NCBI GenBank assembly: GCA_026261815.1
Contig: JAMPIT010000059.1
Coordinates: 14,680,001 to 14,744,000 of the forward strand
Length of the DNA: 64,000 bases
From: Monarcha castaneiventris obscurior
Taxonomy: Eukaryota; Chordata; Aves; Passeriformes; Monarchidae
Direction: 5' to 3'
In this document: piece after piece, positions 40,220 through 53,377 of the stretch
Layout of the letters: each line of letters starts with the position of its first letter
Position numbering within the stretch: position 1 is the stretch's first letter
The notes under the pieces: generated by a model
What the model was told of the DNA's origin: nothing
Databases searched by the model: none
What the model saw: the letters and a program-made list of their open reading frames with translations, nothing else
Program-made: the position numbers and the translations under genes

Positions 40220-43200
40220 ATCAAAACTGCTCCACACAGAATGAAATGAGAACTGGCGCACAACTGTACGAGGTGTTCAATACCAGTCCACACATGCATT
40301 ATTTTTTAATGAGGGGAGGGAGGGAGACTCATAAAACAGAGAAATCATTTAGCTGGTAAAGCGTTTTATATGTTTTAAATGGCGCATTAATTAAACCAAG
40401 TTAGGGAGTTGTACAATAGTTAAAAGGAAGCATTTTACAAGCAATCATTTCTTTCCTTGGTGTCTCTTTTTTGCTTCTGTTTTTCCCCGTTTTTCCCTAC
40501 TTCTTTCAACTACAGGGAAGTGGTATTTCCAGCATCTTTTATTTGAAGTAGCTTCCAAGAAGGGAAGCAAAAGTGGGCTTGTAGTCAAAACAGTTCTGCC
40601 TAACTGGCTTTATGGAAAGGATGGCTTTGCATGGTAAACATTGGACATGCTGTTTTACCTCCAGTCTGGCTGCAGACTTCCTGATGACCTGGCTTTCATA
40701 GCCATTAGTGAAGAAAAAGGTCATGAGAAGTCCTAGAACTCCTATCAGGATGTGATAACATATTGCTCTTAATTTTCTTTTTCTGCAGGTTAGGTTTACT
40801 CAATTGTTTTTGAAGAATTTAGACCTATTTTGTCTCTCTCTTTCCTAGGAGTTGCAACTGTGCACCCGTGGGTGGTGTGACAGAGGTGTTGCTCTAAGAA
40901 AGCTTCACCATCGAAACTGAGACCAAGGACTCTTGTATGCAATCATCTAGTAAGAGGCAATGGCATATCTTGGAAAAGAATCCAGGCCAGGCTAACCTTT
41001 TACTGGGTGGGCCACTCCTCTTAGACTGCTGTCGCTGTCCTGGTGTCAGAATGTCTGGGCGAGCATAATAGAGCCTCTTCCCATGTTTCAGTCTTACTAA
41101 CGTTGATGTTCATAAGGACAGATTTGAAAAACAAACACAGGAACTGTCTCCATCCACCTGTGACTGTCATGAAACCCCAGTCATTTGCAGTTGACTTCTT
41201 GGGGAAGAGCCAAATTCCTGAATGTTCACTGCAGTAGCACCTGGCTCTAGGCAGTCCCACTAGCTTTAGTAGTACTGCTCATAAGTAAAATAGAGCCCAG
41301 TGTGAATTTGGCTATTTGGCAAGTCTGAAAGTTGAAACTTAGGTGAGATTTAGGGATTGGATCATGGGGCACATGACAGACCTTTAATAAGACAGAAAAA
41401 TCTGATTTGCACTGCTTCTTCTTGTGAGTACAAGGCATAACCTCCCTGAAGCGAGTCCTCTTGTTGTCTACCTACTGGTCCTTCTAATTCTTGCAGATTG
41501 ATGAATGCCATATTATAACATAGTTTTGACTATGCAGTGCCCAAGTTGGCCCCGTAATTGTCCTTGGTTTTCTGGTTGTGTCACAAAATCCAGTTGCTGG
41601 TTCACAATAAATACTCTCAGCTCTGACTTCTGTCAGGAGCATACCTCTGACTTCATGCTGGATTTCTTTCCTTCCCTGTTCCTAAACCACCATTTTCTTC
41701 CTTGATTCCCGTTACCTGAAGAATAGAACATAGGGTGCTTAGTTGTGATGATGTGTGTTTGGTCATGTATGGAGAGGAACCATTGTGCTGATTTTTATCT
41801 ACTGTCATATGTATGCATAGCACAGCAAAAAAAAAAGTCTTCAGATAACACACTCAATGCCTTTTTTGTGCAAGGCCCATGTGCAGTATGCCTTGATCCT
41901 GGCTTGCAAATGTTGTAACTACATGGACGCCTCTCCGCAGCATGTTTCATTTGGTTGCAGTAGGGAACACCAGGTATTCCCAAATGTGTCTTGTGAACGT
42001 GCTCGTCTCTTGTTGCCAGTAGGTAGCCAGATTTCTACTGACATCCATGCTACGCTGCTTAATTGTGTAAAGGAAAGCCAGTTCACAAAAAATCCTGCCT
42101 TTTACAAGACTCTTGAGGAACTGACCAGACACAGGACTTGACCCTCTCTTGCCTTATCCTGTAGCAATTGCTGGGTGCACCAGAAGCTCATGGCGTAGGT
42201 GACAGATGCTCTGAGAGCAGCGCTGGTGCGTTTTGCACCAGTTTCTGCATTTTTCTGAGTTGTCAGTGAATGCAGAAAACTGCATTCACTTGAGGCAGTC
42301 AAGGAGCAGGTCCTGCTGACACAGGTAATGTTACCTCCTTCCAGCCATACCTGCCCGACTGAAGCTCTTGAGGCCGAGGATTCTCTGGCATTGCAAAGAA
42401 AGGCCCTCTTCATCTCCATATGGAGAGTGCAGAATAAAAGAGGAATCAGAAATTAGGTTAAAATACCACACTGCATAACACATTATACAACAGGCAGACC
42501 TGGAGTTTATCCGGAATTAATGATGTGTTATATTAGCAGAATGCCATCCTGTACTACGTAACACAGTACATTGTTTCATTAATATGAATTTCCTGTACTT
42601 TTGTGCCTGCTGAAATGCATGTTTGACCTAATTTCTGATCCAGACATTTGCCTGCTCACAGCCTTGTGTAAGAGCAATAAGTAAAACCTCAAGATTTTTG
42701 CCTGCGTGTATGCGCATGGTGTGTATGTTCATTCCTTTTTATAAATAGGAGTTCTGGAAAAGTTTCTGTTCTGGCTTTAGACTGTGACTAGAATTTTAAA
42801 TTTACAGCTGTCATATATGTTAGATCACCTAGCTTTTTTGCTGACTTGTGTAGAAATGAGCTAAATAGTTTGTTGTAATGTACAGTGTTAAAATGTTTTC
42901 TCGAGTATGTCAATAGTCATACTACTTTAAAAATGCAGTGCAGTCTGTCCCATTCCTTGGTTCAGTACCTGGCATTAAAAAGTGATACTGCTAATATTTT
43001 TTTATTATTATTTTAAAAAAACAGCCTTGTCTTTGTAATTTTTCCTCTGTGGAGAAACACGTTTGGTTTGTGCCAAAATCATCAGGTTCTGGGTTAGCTT
43101 TTGTTCTCTGGTGTCCAGTAAGAAGTCACTACCCAGTTCCACGAAAAAGACAGAAACTTACTGTAACACAGTACTGTTAGAGAAACCAAAACTTATGCTA

Positions 43201-43600
43201 AAATGTGTGGGTAATTATTCAAGCACCTGCATTTTTAGAGCACATTACTCTGTATGAATGTGTATTCATTTGCTTGTTTAATAGGAAGGATGTGTGTGTT
43301 GGGGTCCAGCTTCAGTTGTTCTCCTGGGTGGTCCCAACTTCCATTGTTGGCTTGTGCTTTGCTGGCAAACAGACTTTAGGGTTCACTCTGTGAAATTTTG
43401 TTTAGTGAATTTTAAAAATTCAAAATATGCAATTTTGGTATGCAGGATTTTTTTAGGAAATTGTGTGTTCAGTGATTGTTCATGCTTAACCAAGATGTAA
43501 AGGAGCCTGTATGTTTTGTAAACATGGAGCAGTCATGAGTCCAAAGTTTCATCTTTATTAATGAAGCTCATTCTGAATAAAACGTTAGCAGGAAAAGAAT
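40220..43600 (+). other. RNF152: Possible extended RNF152 3' UTR
   Basis: No gene, repeat or splice structure is evident in this AT-rich stretch. Canonical AATAAA signals on the + strand occur at 42433-42438 and 43576-43581. A long 3' UTR is known for RNF152 in mammals, so the stretch may be transcribed. Open frames here are short and overlap on both strands. Confidence 0.35.
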
Positions 43601-46600
43601 GATAGCAAGTGAATTATGGTTCCTCTGTTATTTTGCCATCAGACGAAGAGCAGGGAAGGGAATTTGGCAGAATTGTGCCGTATTTTATGAGAGGGTGGCT
43701 GAAATTCATCACTCAGCATTTTAAGGCAATGTGTAAAGTATGGGTTGTAAATAGTAAAAGGGCTTTCATGTTTTAATTGGTGTGGAGCACAGAATTATAG
43801 CTGGTGACTACTAAGCCACAAAACTTTTTTTCTGTTTTAATCAAATTAAAAATTTTAAGTAAGCCTTTTGCTTATGGAAATGAGGGCCTTTGCTTAAGCT
43901 TGGATTGTACAGACTGGTACACTGGTTCCCTGTTCCCTTGAGCCCCCCTTCCCAGTCACATGACTGCTGCAGCCATGGGCAGCCAGCTTTTTTTTTGGTA
44001 GTGGAAATGCTTTCCTGGAGTAGAGATGGTCGGTATTGCACACTGGTTTTGTTACATTCACAGCAGGGCATAACCAAACCCAAACAATTAATACATGGTT
44101 TGAACTGTCCTGCGGGTGTCCCAGAATCAAAAGCTCCAGGCACCAGTCTATTGTGCAAATCGAGTCAAGCCTGTGTTCTCTGGATCTTTTCACAACAATG
44201 CCAGGGAGCAGAGGACGATGCTTCCTCACACTCATGAGAATGGATCTGTACCCACCATCCACAGCTAAACTAGCCCCAGGGAATGGGGCCTACTGGCATG
44301 AGACCCTTGCATGAGTACTGCAGGTAATGGTACATGTCAAGTGAACACCTCTCTAGTAAATACTGGGGCTGAAATGCTTCCTTTTCCCAATTGCACAGAA
44401 AGTGTGGCTTGAGGTTTGTTTTTTCCAGACTTTCTCTGTGGATGGAGGGAGGTGGGAGGGAGGGAAGAAGGTACATTGCAGCAAGTAAGTCCCAGCAGCA
44501 TCTGGGAGGCTGTTGAAAGATCTACTGGCCCTGAAGGCAAAGTTTTCATGCAAGAGCTCCAGTAGGACAAGATTGCCTGGAAATGTGGTAGATTTAGAAG
44601 ATTTAGGTGTTAGTGACCTTTCTGGTGCTGTACAGTGTTTGTAGGCCTGACAGTTGGGCTTCTCCCTCTTTGTTGCTTTACCTCTTCTATGCTTGTGTCA
44701 ACAAGCAAAGCTTCTTGCTTCAGCCTCGAGTCGAACAATTTTCAAGATGTTTAAGTTGTCCTGAGCATCTCTAATGAAAAAAAATAAACTTTGCAAGGTC
44801 AGTGAAATTTAATGCTTAATTAATGTTCAGAAAATGCATTTTTCAAGCATTTCCTTGTGCTTCAATATATTTTTATTGTAGTTGTAAATCCTGTAAATTT
44901 TTGTGCTAATCGTGTTCCTGAATACCAATTCAAGGGATTAGTTAAGATCCACAGGCAGAAGAAAACATTTCCCATCTGTCCCACAGTCCCCCTTCAGGTC
45001 TTCGTGAGTCTGTTTTCACACTCTTCATCCTTTTCACACTGGAGCACATAAGCATGGGGATGAAATGGGAGTTCATGGGCATGCACGGAGCACCTACGCA
45101 TAGAGCACAGGGATGCATTCCCGTGCTCGGGGAGGGCATGCACACAGCACATGCTCATGGATAGTCAACAGGGCTGGTTAAAGAGCCTCAGGCTCTGCTG
45201 TCTTAGGAGAGTCACGTACTTTATGGTGCTGGGATAGCTTGGTAACACGAAGCTTTGTTATGGCTACCTGGGTTTCCTGTGGGATTAAGTTGCCACCCCC
45301 TCTGAGCTGTCTCCTGCAAACCAACTCCTACTGCTGTTGGCTGGAAGTCTCTGCTCCATAGGTGACACCTCTTCTGGAGTTCAGGTGAGGAACCACACAT
45401 TCCTCTGTCCATCTAGGCTGGAATAGCCACCCAAAAGGGAACAACCAGATGCCTGGTCTTTTAGTTTATAACGAGTTTGTAAGACCAGATAGAGTTCTTT
45501 TGAAACAGAGCTGCATAGAGCACTCTTGAAAGCTGGAAGGCAACATACAGACTTGGCCTAACTCGTTTGAAAGAGTGAAAGACTGGGTGGAGAAAGAAAG
45601 GACACCTGAAAATGAGCACATGGTTAGACACTAGAAATTCGGATTGGTATGTGCAAAAACATCTACTGACAATGTTTTGCAGTGGCCTGCTTATGTCATT
45701 TTTGTCAAATTGTATCTCAAGAAAGTCACTGAAAGTCCTGATCTTGCCTTTCTTCAACACCTTTGATCTGGGAAGCAGCCTATTTTAAAAGTGCAGTTTT
45801 CTACCTCATTGAAACACTTAATGCATGTACAGAAATTTTTTAGGGTGGTGAATCATCACTGAAGCTCAGGACTTGGACTAAAGTTGAATACAGTGCAGGA
45901 GAACTGGGGTAAAAAAGCAAAGTCTTTAATTCTCAGTGTGTGCAGTTGAGTCACATTGTTTAAAATAAAAACTTTGCATGTGTGTCTCCCAGGACAAATA
46001 ATGAAGTTGATAATGCTGGTAATGTCAAACAGCTGAAGACAGGTCTTAATGAACCTATTAGATCTGAGAAGCTGAAAACAAAAGAAGTGGCTGTTTGGTA
46101 CAGTTACTGCACTCAAAAGAAATAGTAGTATTTGGGTAGGGTAGGGGTCTGTAGCTTTCTGGCTTGGTTTTCAAGATTAAGTAAAAAAAAAACAAACACC
46201 CTGAACTGAGAAACCTGAGTGGTTTCAGGCTGAAGGTTATTTACATTTTTATCTTGAGAGTTAGGAAAAGATGAGAGTGTGTTGTCACTGCACTCATCAG
46301 TTTGGGAAGCACTGCCCTATAGGTGCCTGCATGCCCTGACTGGGTCTGAATCACTGGCATCTGCTTGTGAGAAATCTGGATGTGCCTCAAGATGGGAAAA
46401 AAAACCAAAACCAAAAAAACCAGAAAAATTGTCTCCTGCAAGATGGTTTGAATTCAGGTGTCATTGTAAAGTGTGGGATCTCACTGAAGAATTTAAAAAT
46501 GGTGGTGAATCTTACAAGACTGTGGAAGCAGTCTGTCATGTGGTAGACACAAGGGGCTGGCTACAAGCATAACAGGGAGATCAGTTCCCAAGTATGGCAA

Positions 46601-48024
46601 ATTTGCTGATTGAATTGCAAATTAATAATTTCTCGCCTAAATCTGCAACCTAAATAATGGTTGCAGATGTTTCTTGAAGATTTGCTTAAGGAATGTATTT
46701 AAATACTTGGGACATGATTCAGAAAATACGCTGAGAAAGCACTAAAGTATTAAATCTGAGGAAGCCAAAGGAATTCAGTCACAGATGATTAAATGCTTTC
46801 TTGAAGAGAGGTGGACTTTACATTCAAGTGTTTGTTTCTTGATGCTTGGCTAGTCTATACAATTCTTAAGGAACATTTGAAGTAAAAAGCTGTGCTCTGG
46901 GGAAGGCTTTATTTTGAAATTTGAAAGTATATTGACTAGGAGAGGCTCTTTAATACCCCAAGGCAGCTGTTTTCAGTCATTTGAGTCTAAAAACTTGTAT
47001 TTCTGTAGCTCCTGTTTTTAATTGCTTATTGCAACATAGCTGAGAATTCTTAATTTATGGTGGAAAACCCCACAACCTTGTAGTTCAAACCCACACCAAA
47101 ACCCACCTTAGGAATCCAGAACAATCATGGTTTAAAAAACTTGGGAGAAATAAACTGAATTCTAATCACTTCTTTTCTGCTATGCTGAAATGCTGAGGGA
47201 TTTGCTAAACCTACTGGTTGATAAAACTGAACCCGTGCTTAATGGTTGTATTTGCTAAACCAGCTAACAGCAATGGATATATAGTGTATTCTTTCTTTTT
47301 GACCTCCCCTGGTTTAGAGAAGACAAGATTTGGACAGTTGTAGCTGGATTGAACAGTGTGATAAGAGTTGTAAAATGTTACCAGCAAGGAGTGTGGTTTT
47401 GTGATAAACAAAGGATTGCAACACTGAATGTCTTTCGGCAGCCATCCAGGCAGAACAAGCATGCAGCAGCTCCAGCAAACCCCTGGGATCGAGAGAAATG
47501 TCAGGAGTAGTGCATAAACAAGGATATTTTTTAATACCATAGATACTGTCTGTTACTGTTGATGCTTGACATCTTTGAGTTGGGGTTCTTTCTTTTGTCC
47601 GTTGTAACAAGCAGCCTAAAAATCACTTTGTGCTGCTTCCTTAGGAGTGTGCTGTCTCCTGTTTCCTCTTCTTCAGCCCTTCGTTTGGGCCCTGCTGTTT
47701 CCCTATAGATTTGCAAGGAGAAACTTACCTTTGTATGCGTGAGTGACTGCAAATTTCTCCTGCATTCGCAGTGATGAAAATGGTAACAAAGTCTTCAGAG
47801 AAACAGGAATTTCTCCAGGGCTCGAGAGTCCTATTTGCAATACCCTGTTATCTGCTGTTATTATCATAGGTCCTCTCTAAATCAATATTTTGGATTATTG
47901 TTTCTTTAATATAGCCCGAGTATATTTGAAAAAAGCAGTAGCAGAACAAGATAAAGCAACCTGGAGACTAGAAATTATTTGCACAGTCTGATTTTTAAGA
48001 TAGGATCATTAACATGAATGGATC

Positions 48025-48087
48025 TTTTTTTTTTTTTTTTTGTTTGTTTGCTTGCTTGTTTTTTCAGTGTGGTTTGGTTTTGTTTTG
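48025..48087 (+). repeat. T17 followed by TTTG-rich simple repeat
   Basis: Seventeen T (48025-48041) lead into GTTTGTTTGCTTGCTTG and further T/G-rich sequence to about 48087. This is a low-complexity tract with no clear retroelement body attached. Confidence 0.75.
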
Positions 48088-50298
48088 TTCAGTGTATCAG
48101 TTACTTAAATTTTGAGATTCCACTTCCTTTGGTGAGGGAGGGAAAGAAGAAAATCCATATTCATGGCTCGGATTAGATCTGCTGAGTTCCAGAATGTGTG
48201 TATGTGCTTCTGTTTTGTAAAGCCTCATGAACCTCCTAACAGCTGAAAACTGCAGTAGCACCGAAATCTTCAGGAAATGTCACGTGCTGCCTATTAAGTG
48301 TAAAATGCCTGCTGAAATGTGCAGAGCCTGGACTTTGTGGCTGTCGAGTACAGAGAGCACTGTATGTGGAATTAGTTGTGACTCTCAGTTCTCTGAGACC
48401 AAACTTGAGTCTTACGCCTCATTTAGAGCCCTTAGCAGACTTGGGCTCTGAGGCTCTGTCATATGTCCTAGATGCAGTGGCAGCCCTAATTTTAGAGAGC
48501 TAAAGCAAGCAGCCTTTGGTAAGGAGACATTTACAAATTCTGAGGGCAAATTATCCACCTCCTTAAGACATTGTTAAACCCTTGATTTGGTCAGTGACTC
48601 ACCTTTTGCCAAAGGAAATGGAAATTTGGTTAAGTTGTCCAGGCTCTGTCCTACCCTGCTGTTCTTGCTTGGTGGCCCAGAGGAAGGAGGTGTCCTGGGA
48701 GGGGTGTTGAGCCAGATGATGGGATGTGGCCCACCACAAATCTCTGTTGAAACTATGGCCCCGTAAGTACATACCTCAGATAATGCTCCTTGCTGGAATG
48801 GCCCAACATGACGTCTCTGGTAAGAGCATCGGGTTGCTCTGCTGTAGATAGGTCTTTTAAGCTTTAAAGGAAACTGAAAAATTCTGTAAGATTCCTTCCG
48901 CTTTCTAAGTTTACAGAAATGTAAAGCTCTTCTGGCCATCAGGTGCTCTGCAAACTGGAGGACCTGCTCTTCTAGTCAGCTTCAGGTGAGGAAAGTGCCA
49001 AAGTAACCTGCCTGGTGGCAGGGCACTGTGTCTGATGCTGTGCAGAGGGTTAACATGCAGCTCAGATGCTGTTTTGTGTAGCTTCTAAAGAGTATTTCTC
49101 ATCCTTCCCCTCCTCCCCCACTCTCTTTTCGCTTATAATTGTTATGGAAAAAACAAAAACAGACACTAAAAAAAACAAAAAGAAGAGTAATGCTGTTCTT
49201 CATTCAGGCCACGTTTATACCATCTGTTCTGTATCTATTTAAACTCTGTTGGGAGAAAGCAGAGGTGCCCCTGAATTTCAGCTATGCTCCAAGTGAATCC
49301 CAGTGGGCTTCCTGTTTTGGAGACTAAACCTTGCTAAGCAGAGAACCCCTGAGAAGAAAATTTTTTTTTAGGTCCCAGGAGTGAGCAGATGCGGTCGGTG
49401 GTTGCTGGAAAGGGCAGAGGGAGCAGTGTCAGTCCTTGCAGCGAGGCATTCTCCCTGTGCTTTGAGACTGGCAGGCTGGTGCAGCACAGGGCAGCAACGG
49501 GAGGGCAGGACTGGCTGCACACACACACAATTTCTCTCGGGGTGCTGCTTGACAGCTTCCCTATGTGTATTTTGAGCTGCTTGCAGTTGGTATGTGTTTA
49601 AATTACTTCAGCTACTGTATCCCTGATTGCTCCAAATGCAAGTGAGCTGTAATCTAAAGCAGACATGAAAAGCTCATCCCACAGGGCCTGTCTTTGCACT
49701 ATCCCCATTAGCAAAGGTTTCTGTATTACTAGGGGAGATAGAGAGGAGTGAGGATGGTTGGATGGTTGGGGTTTGTTTTCTTTTTTTTGGTGAAGGCAAA
49801 TAACCTTTGACAGGTGTTAAAACAAAAAGGCAAAGGAAAAATACTGAACAGTCTTTATGTCAGCTGAAGTGTCCTCAGCACAGCTTTGAAGTGAGAGCTA
49901 GTTCTCTATCTCAGTGCCAACTTTGAAGATGTGTGTATCGATTCACATACTTAGCGTGTTAATTAAAACAAGAGCTGAATGAAGGCTTGTCTCTTATTTT
50001 AAGAATAGTTGCACCAGAAGCTGGAAGGTTGAGTCTAGCCTCAGGCATGCAGGTATCACATGGCTTTCCTAGAGCTCTACCACTGTCTCTGCTCCTTGTT
50101 TTACACTCTGTTTTACATGGTCCCTTGCCTTCCCCAGGCTCCCTCCCCAGTCCTCATTAATTATATTCTAGCTAAATAAGCAGGCTGGCAGTGTTCAGTG
50201 GCTGTGAGCTGAAGTCCTTGATGTGTTTCAGAAGCAAGAACATGTATCACTTGGTTTTAGACAACTTTCCCCTTCTTTTCGTGTGAGGGGCCAAGCAG

Positions 50299-50358
50299 CC
50301 TTTACAGATACAGGACCTGCTGGGTCAAAACCTTTATAGATACAGGACCGTGTCAAAA
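50299..50358 (+). repeat. Two-copy tandem duplication (~30 bp)
   Basis: Copy 1 (50299-50330) and copy 2 (50331-50358) both read CCTTTA.AGATACAGGACC followed by GTCAAAA. Copy 2 lacks four bases and differs by single substitutions. It is a recent local duplication with no attached element. Confidence 0.8.
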
Positions 50359-53135
50359 CCTTGCGAAATACTTACTTTATAAGTGTGAAATCAAAGTGCT
50401 GGATAAATCAGAATGTCTGGAGAAGCATTCTTTGCTTGCTGTGTCTGCCCTAGTAGGTGTCTCAAATACTGCTCTGTTTCTAACCACCCCCTTCTTCCTG
50501 CCCGTTTTAATACTTCTGTAGGTCAATCTCTGTAGTCTTGTCTTTTGTATAGGTGGAAATGCCTCTTTAATGAGAGCAGTTCAGACACATTGGCTATGAT
50601 TAAAATTCTTAAAAACTATTTTCAACAGACTAGTGTGTGCTTTTTTTAAAATACAAGAAGTAAAATTGGCTGGGACATTCACTCATCGGTTCCACTGAGA
50701 GCTTTAATAGAGTTGCGCAGTAATTAAGGACTGAGATCCTCAGCCAAGTTTCAGATGGGCGGAGGTGACATTCAAGTGGTCCATCAGAAAGCCACTATTG
50801 CAAGCTTGTGAGAGAGAGGGAGAAAAATGAATGGCTTGCACTCCCCTTCTTTCCCTGGCCAGCTCTACCTTTAGAAGTTTGGTACAACTTCGGTCTTGGC
50901 TGAGGTACAAATCTCTGTCCTTTGGGACAGGAGCTATTGTGGTATTTCCCTGTGAGTGCTCTGTGATGCCTGAGTGCACGTGCTCATGCACTCTCATGTC
51001 TATGCTCATGTGTGTAGATGCCCTCTTACCTCCTTAACTTACATACATCCTTACAAACATGGAAGTAATGGGCTACTGGTATTAATGAATATAAATCCAG
51101 TGACTTCAGAGCACCTCTGAGGAATTACAAAACCCAGAGAGAAGACCAATAGAGATAGATCACTTTTTATGTTCACCAATCTCTGAAGTTTAAAGTCAGT
51201 GTATTATTCTGAGCAGAAGTGCAGCTTATTTTCCTTGTAAATCTTCCATTTTTAAAGCCTGGTTCCCTATGGAAATGAGACATGCTCACACATACTCTGC
51301 ATCTGTATGTCCCTTTCCACTGACCTTTCAAACCAGATTTGACACTGATAGCTATCTGAAAGATAATTAAATTTCTGTTTTGATGATATGTAGGTACTTC
51401 TACCTACAGAAGTAGAGGGAAGAGAGAGAGAGATCCTGTTAGTCCCAAATATTTGATAAAGCTGCAGTGTGTACTTGAGTCTCATTATAAAGACCATGTG
51501 GGAGATGACCCCAAATAAAAGTCTCAAGCAGAAGAAAAACTCAAATTGAAACTTGCAGTGAACAGTAAGACAGCACAGGAAATTGGATTTTATTTTTGCT
51601 TCTTTTCATACAATTGCTTTTCTTTTGAAATGCAGCCTCTTCAAACATTTTATACATATATTTTAGTCTTGAGTGATGAATTTAACTAGCACTAGTTGCC
51701 AATATACAGCCCAAGGCAAGTGGAGTTTTGCCGTCGCCAGAAGCTGAATCTCTTCATTAGTAGAGTCATAACACGGCTTTCATGACATCACTTTAAACAA
51801 CTAAGCAATTTCACTGAGATGGGGACAGATACCAATTGTCAGAACTGTAGAGGCACATCATCAAAGGGAAATGCCTGGCAATGATGTGTCTGACTGGGTT
51901 TTATTAACAAAAGCAAGGAAAAACCATACAGTGCTCTGTCATTTGTGATAGCATAGTAAATATGGTTGGTTTAGCTGGGATGAACTAGAACTTAGATGAG
52001 GTAACATGTTTTATTACTTGAAGCAATAAACAGAAAATTAATTAATTATTGTGCCCACAAGCTCCCCTTCCTCAAGGCTGCAATAAGAGTAGCCAACATC
52101 AAAACTAGGTACAGGTGATTTAGTTATGCCACTTACTTGGAGTACTGAAGAGATACAATCTGTGGAGGAAAGGAAATTTTGTTGAAGGCCAGGAGAGCTT
52201 TTAGCGAAACAGAGCAGGTAGAGAGTGCAAGAGACAATTTCACTAGTGAAAAATTAAAGTGGTTAAGGGAGAAAAGGCCTGAGGAAGACTTAAAATTTGT
52301 CATGGAATACAGATATTCAGTAGATAGCAGATGAAGAAATTTCAGGATCCAATACAGCTGTTAATTCCAAAGCCAGATGGAAACGCTCTCAAATAGCAAT
52401 GTATTTTTTCCCCCTGTGCCATCAACAGGCAGGCATAGTGGACATTTCCAGTGTCTTTAAACCAAGTAATACCAAATAGGGCTTCTGAGTAAAGCTTGAT
52501 ATAAGGGCATTTGGTATTTTCAGGCAGACTTGTTCAAAGACTTGATACATTGCTTCAGTGAATAAAAGCCTTTCATATGTCATTGAGCTATCTAGAATAG
52601 CTTAAAGAGTGCAAAGCAGTGAAAACACATCTGGGGAGCAGAAATTGTGTGTCAGCACTTACCGCTTCAGACAGATAGAGAATGAGAATAAGAAAGAAAG
52701 AGAAAGACTGAACTGGGCTTACCTGGGGGTTGACTAACCATTAGGAGATGCAGACTCCCCTGAACCCTGCATTTGTGTCTGTCCCAGACTGCAATGCTGG
52801 AATCAAGGGCTGGATCTCTAGTGTGAGAGTTACACATCACTGTGCAATGTGTGGGAACATCTGGCAGCCCTAACTTGCTCCGTGTTGGTGTAACAGGAAG
52901 GTTTGCTCTGCTGAGCTCATCTTTTGGTGGGATGTTTCTCTACTTCTCTGAGTAAAAAAGGAAAGCAAAATAGGGCCAGTTGTAGTGATTCTGCTGCTGG
53001 CCTTCCTCTCCATTGCCAGTGCAGGAAGCTGGGAGGAGGCTCCCCACAAGAAATGGAGTGAGGCAACAGCTGCACACAAAGGTATGAAAAATGTTGTTTC
53101 ATCAAAACCACCCCCTTCCTACCAGCTGAAGGCAT

Positions 53136-53143
53136 TATAAAAG
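53136..53143 (+). promoter_or_regulatory. TATA box of the candidate gene at 53.2-57.7 kb
   Basis: TATAAAAG is a consensus TATA box. It would place the start of transcription near 53165-53170, giving a 5' UTR of about 90 nt before the ATG at 53257. A CAGCTG E-box (53124-53129) and a CCACCCCC block (about 53108-53115) lie just upstream. There is no CpG island here, which fits a tissue-restricted TATA promoter. The signal alone is weak evidence; it gains weight from the exon chain that follows. Confidence 0.5.
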
Positions 53144-53256
53144 ATTGCTAGTAGCTGAAGTCTTACGCAGGAAGACAGGTTAAATTATCACAGTGCTCTT
53201 CATGGCCTCCCAGGCAATGAATCAGTGAAGCAGTGAAGTGGGTTGTTGCTTTCACC

Positions 53257-53377
53257 ATGGAGGAATTCATCACAGTAGCCAAATTAATGACTGCTTTTCA
53301 GAAGTTTCTCCTGGTATCTGAAGGACTGATTTGCTGTCTGCTGTTTGTTATCTGTGGCAGTTTTAAGTTTCACCGAG
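53257..53377 (+). CDS. Candidate gene, coding exon 1
   Basis: It encodes residues 1-40 and the first base of codon 41. It holds the hydrophobic segment (about 17-36) with the cysteine pair at 26-27 and Cys33. The donor CACCGAG/GTGAGTAT is close to the ideal consensus. Read past the donor, the frame stops after eight more codons, so the open frame roughly ends with the exon. Confidence 0.5.

Larger units (their letters stand above)
43600..53135. other. Gene-poor intergenic sequence
   Basis: No CDS, RNA gene or full transposable element could be supported. Contents that can be named are a T/G-rich simple repeat near 48.03 kb, a short (CA)n run near 49.52 kb, a two-copy 30-bp duplication near 50.3 kb and purine-rich AG tracts near 51.42 and 52.68 kb. 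Confidence 0.5.
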
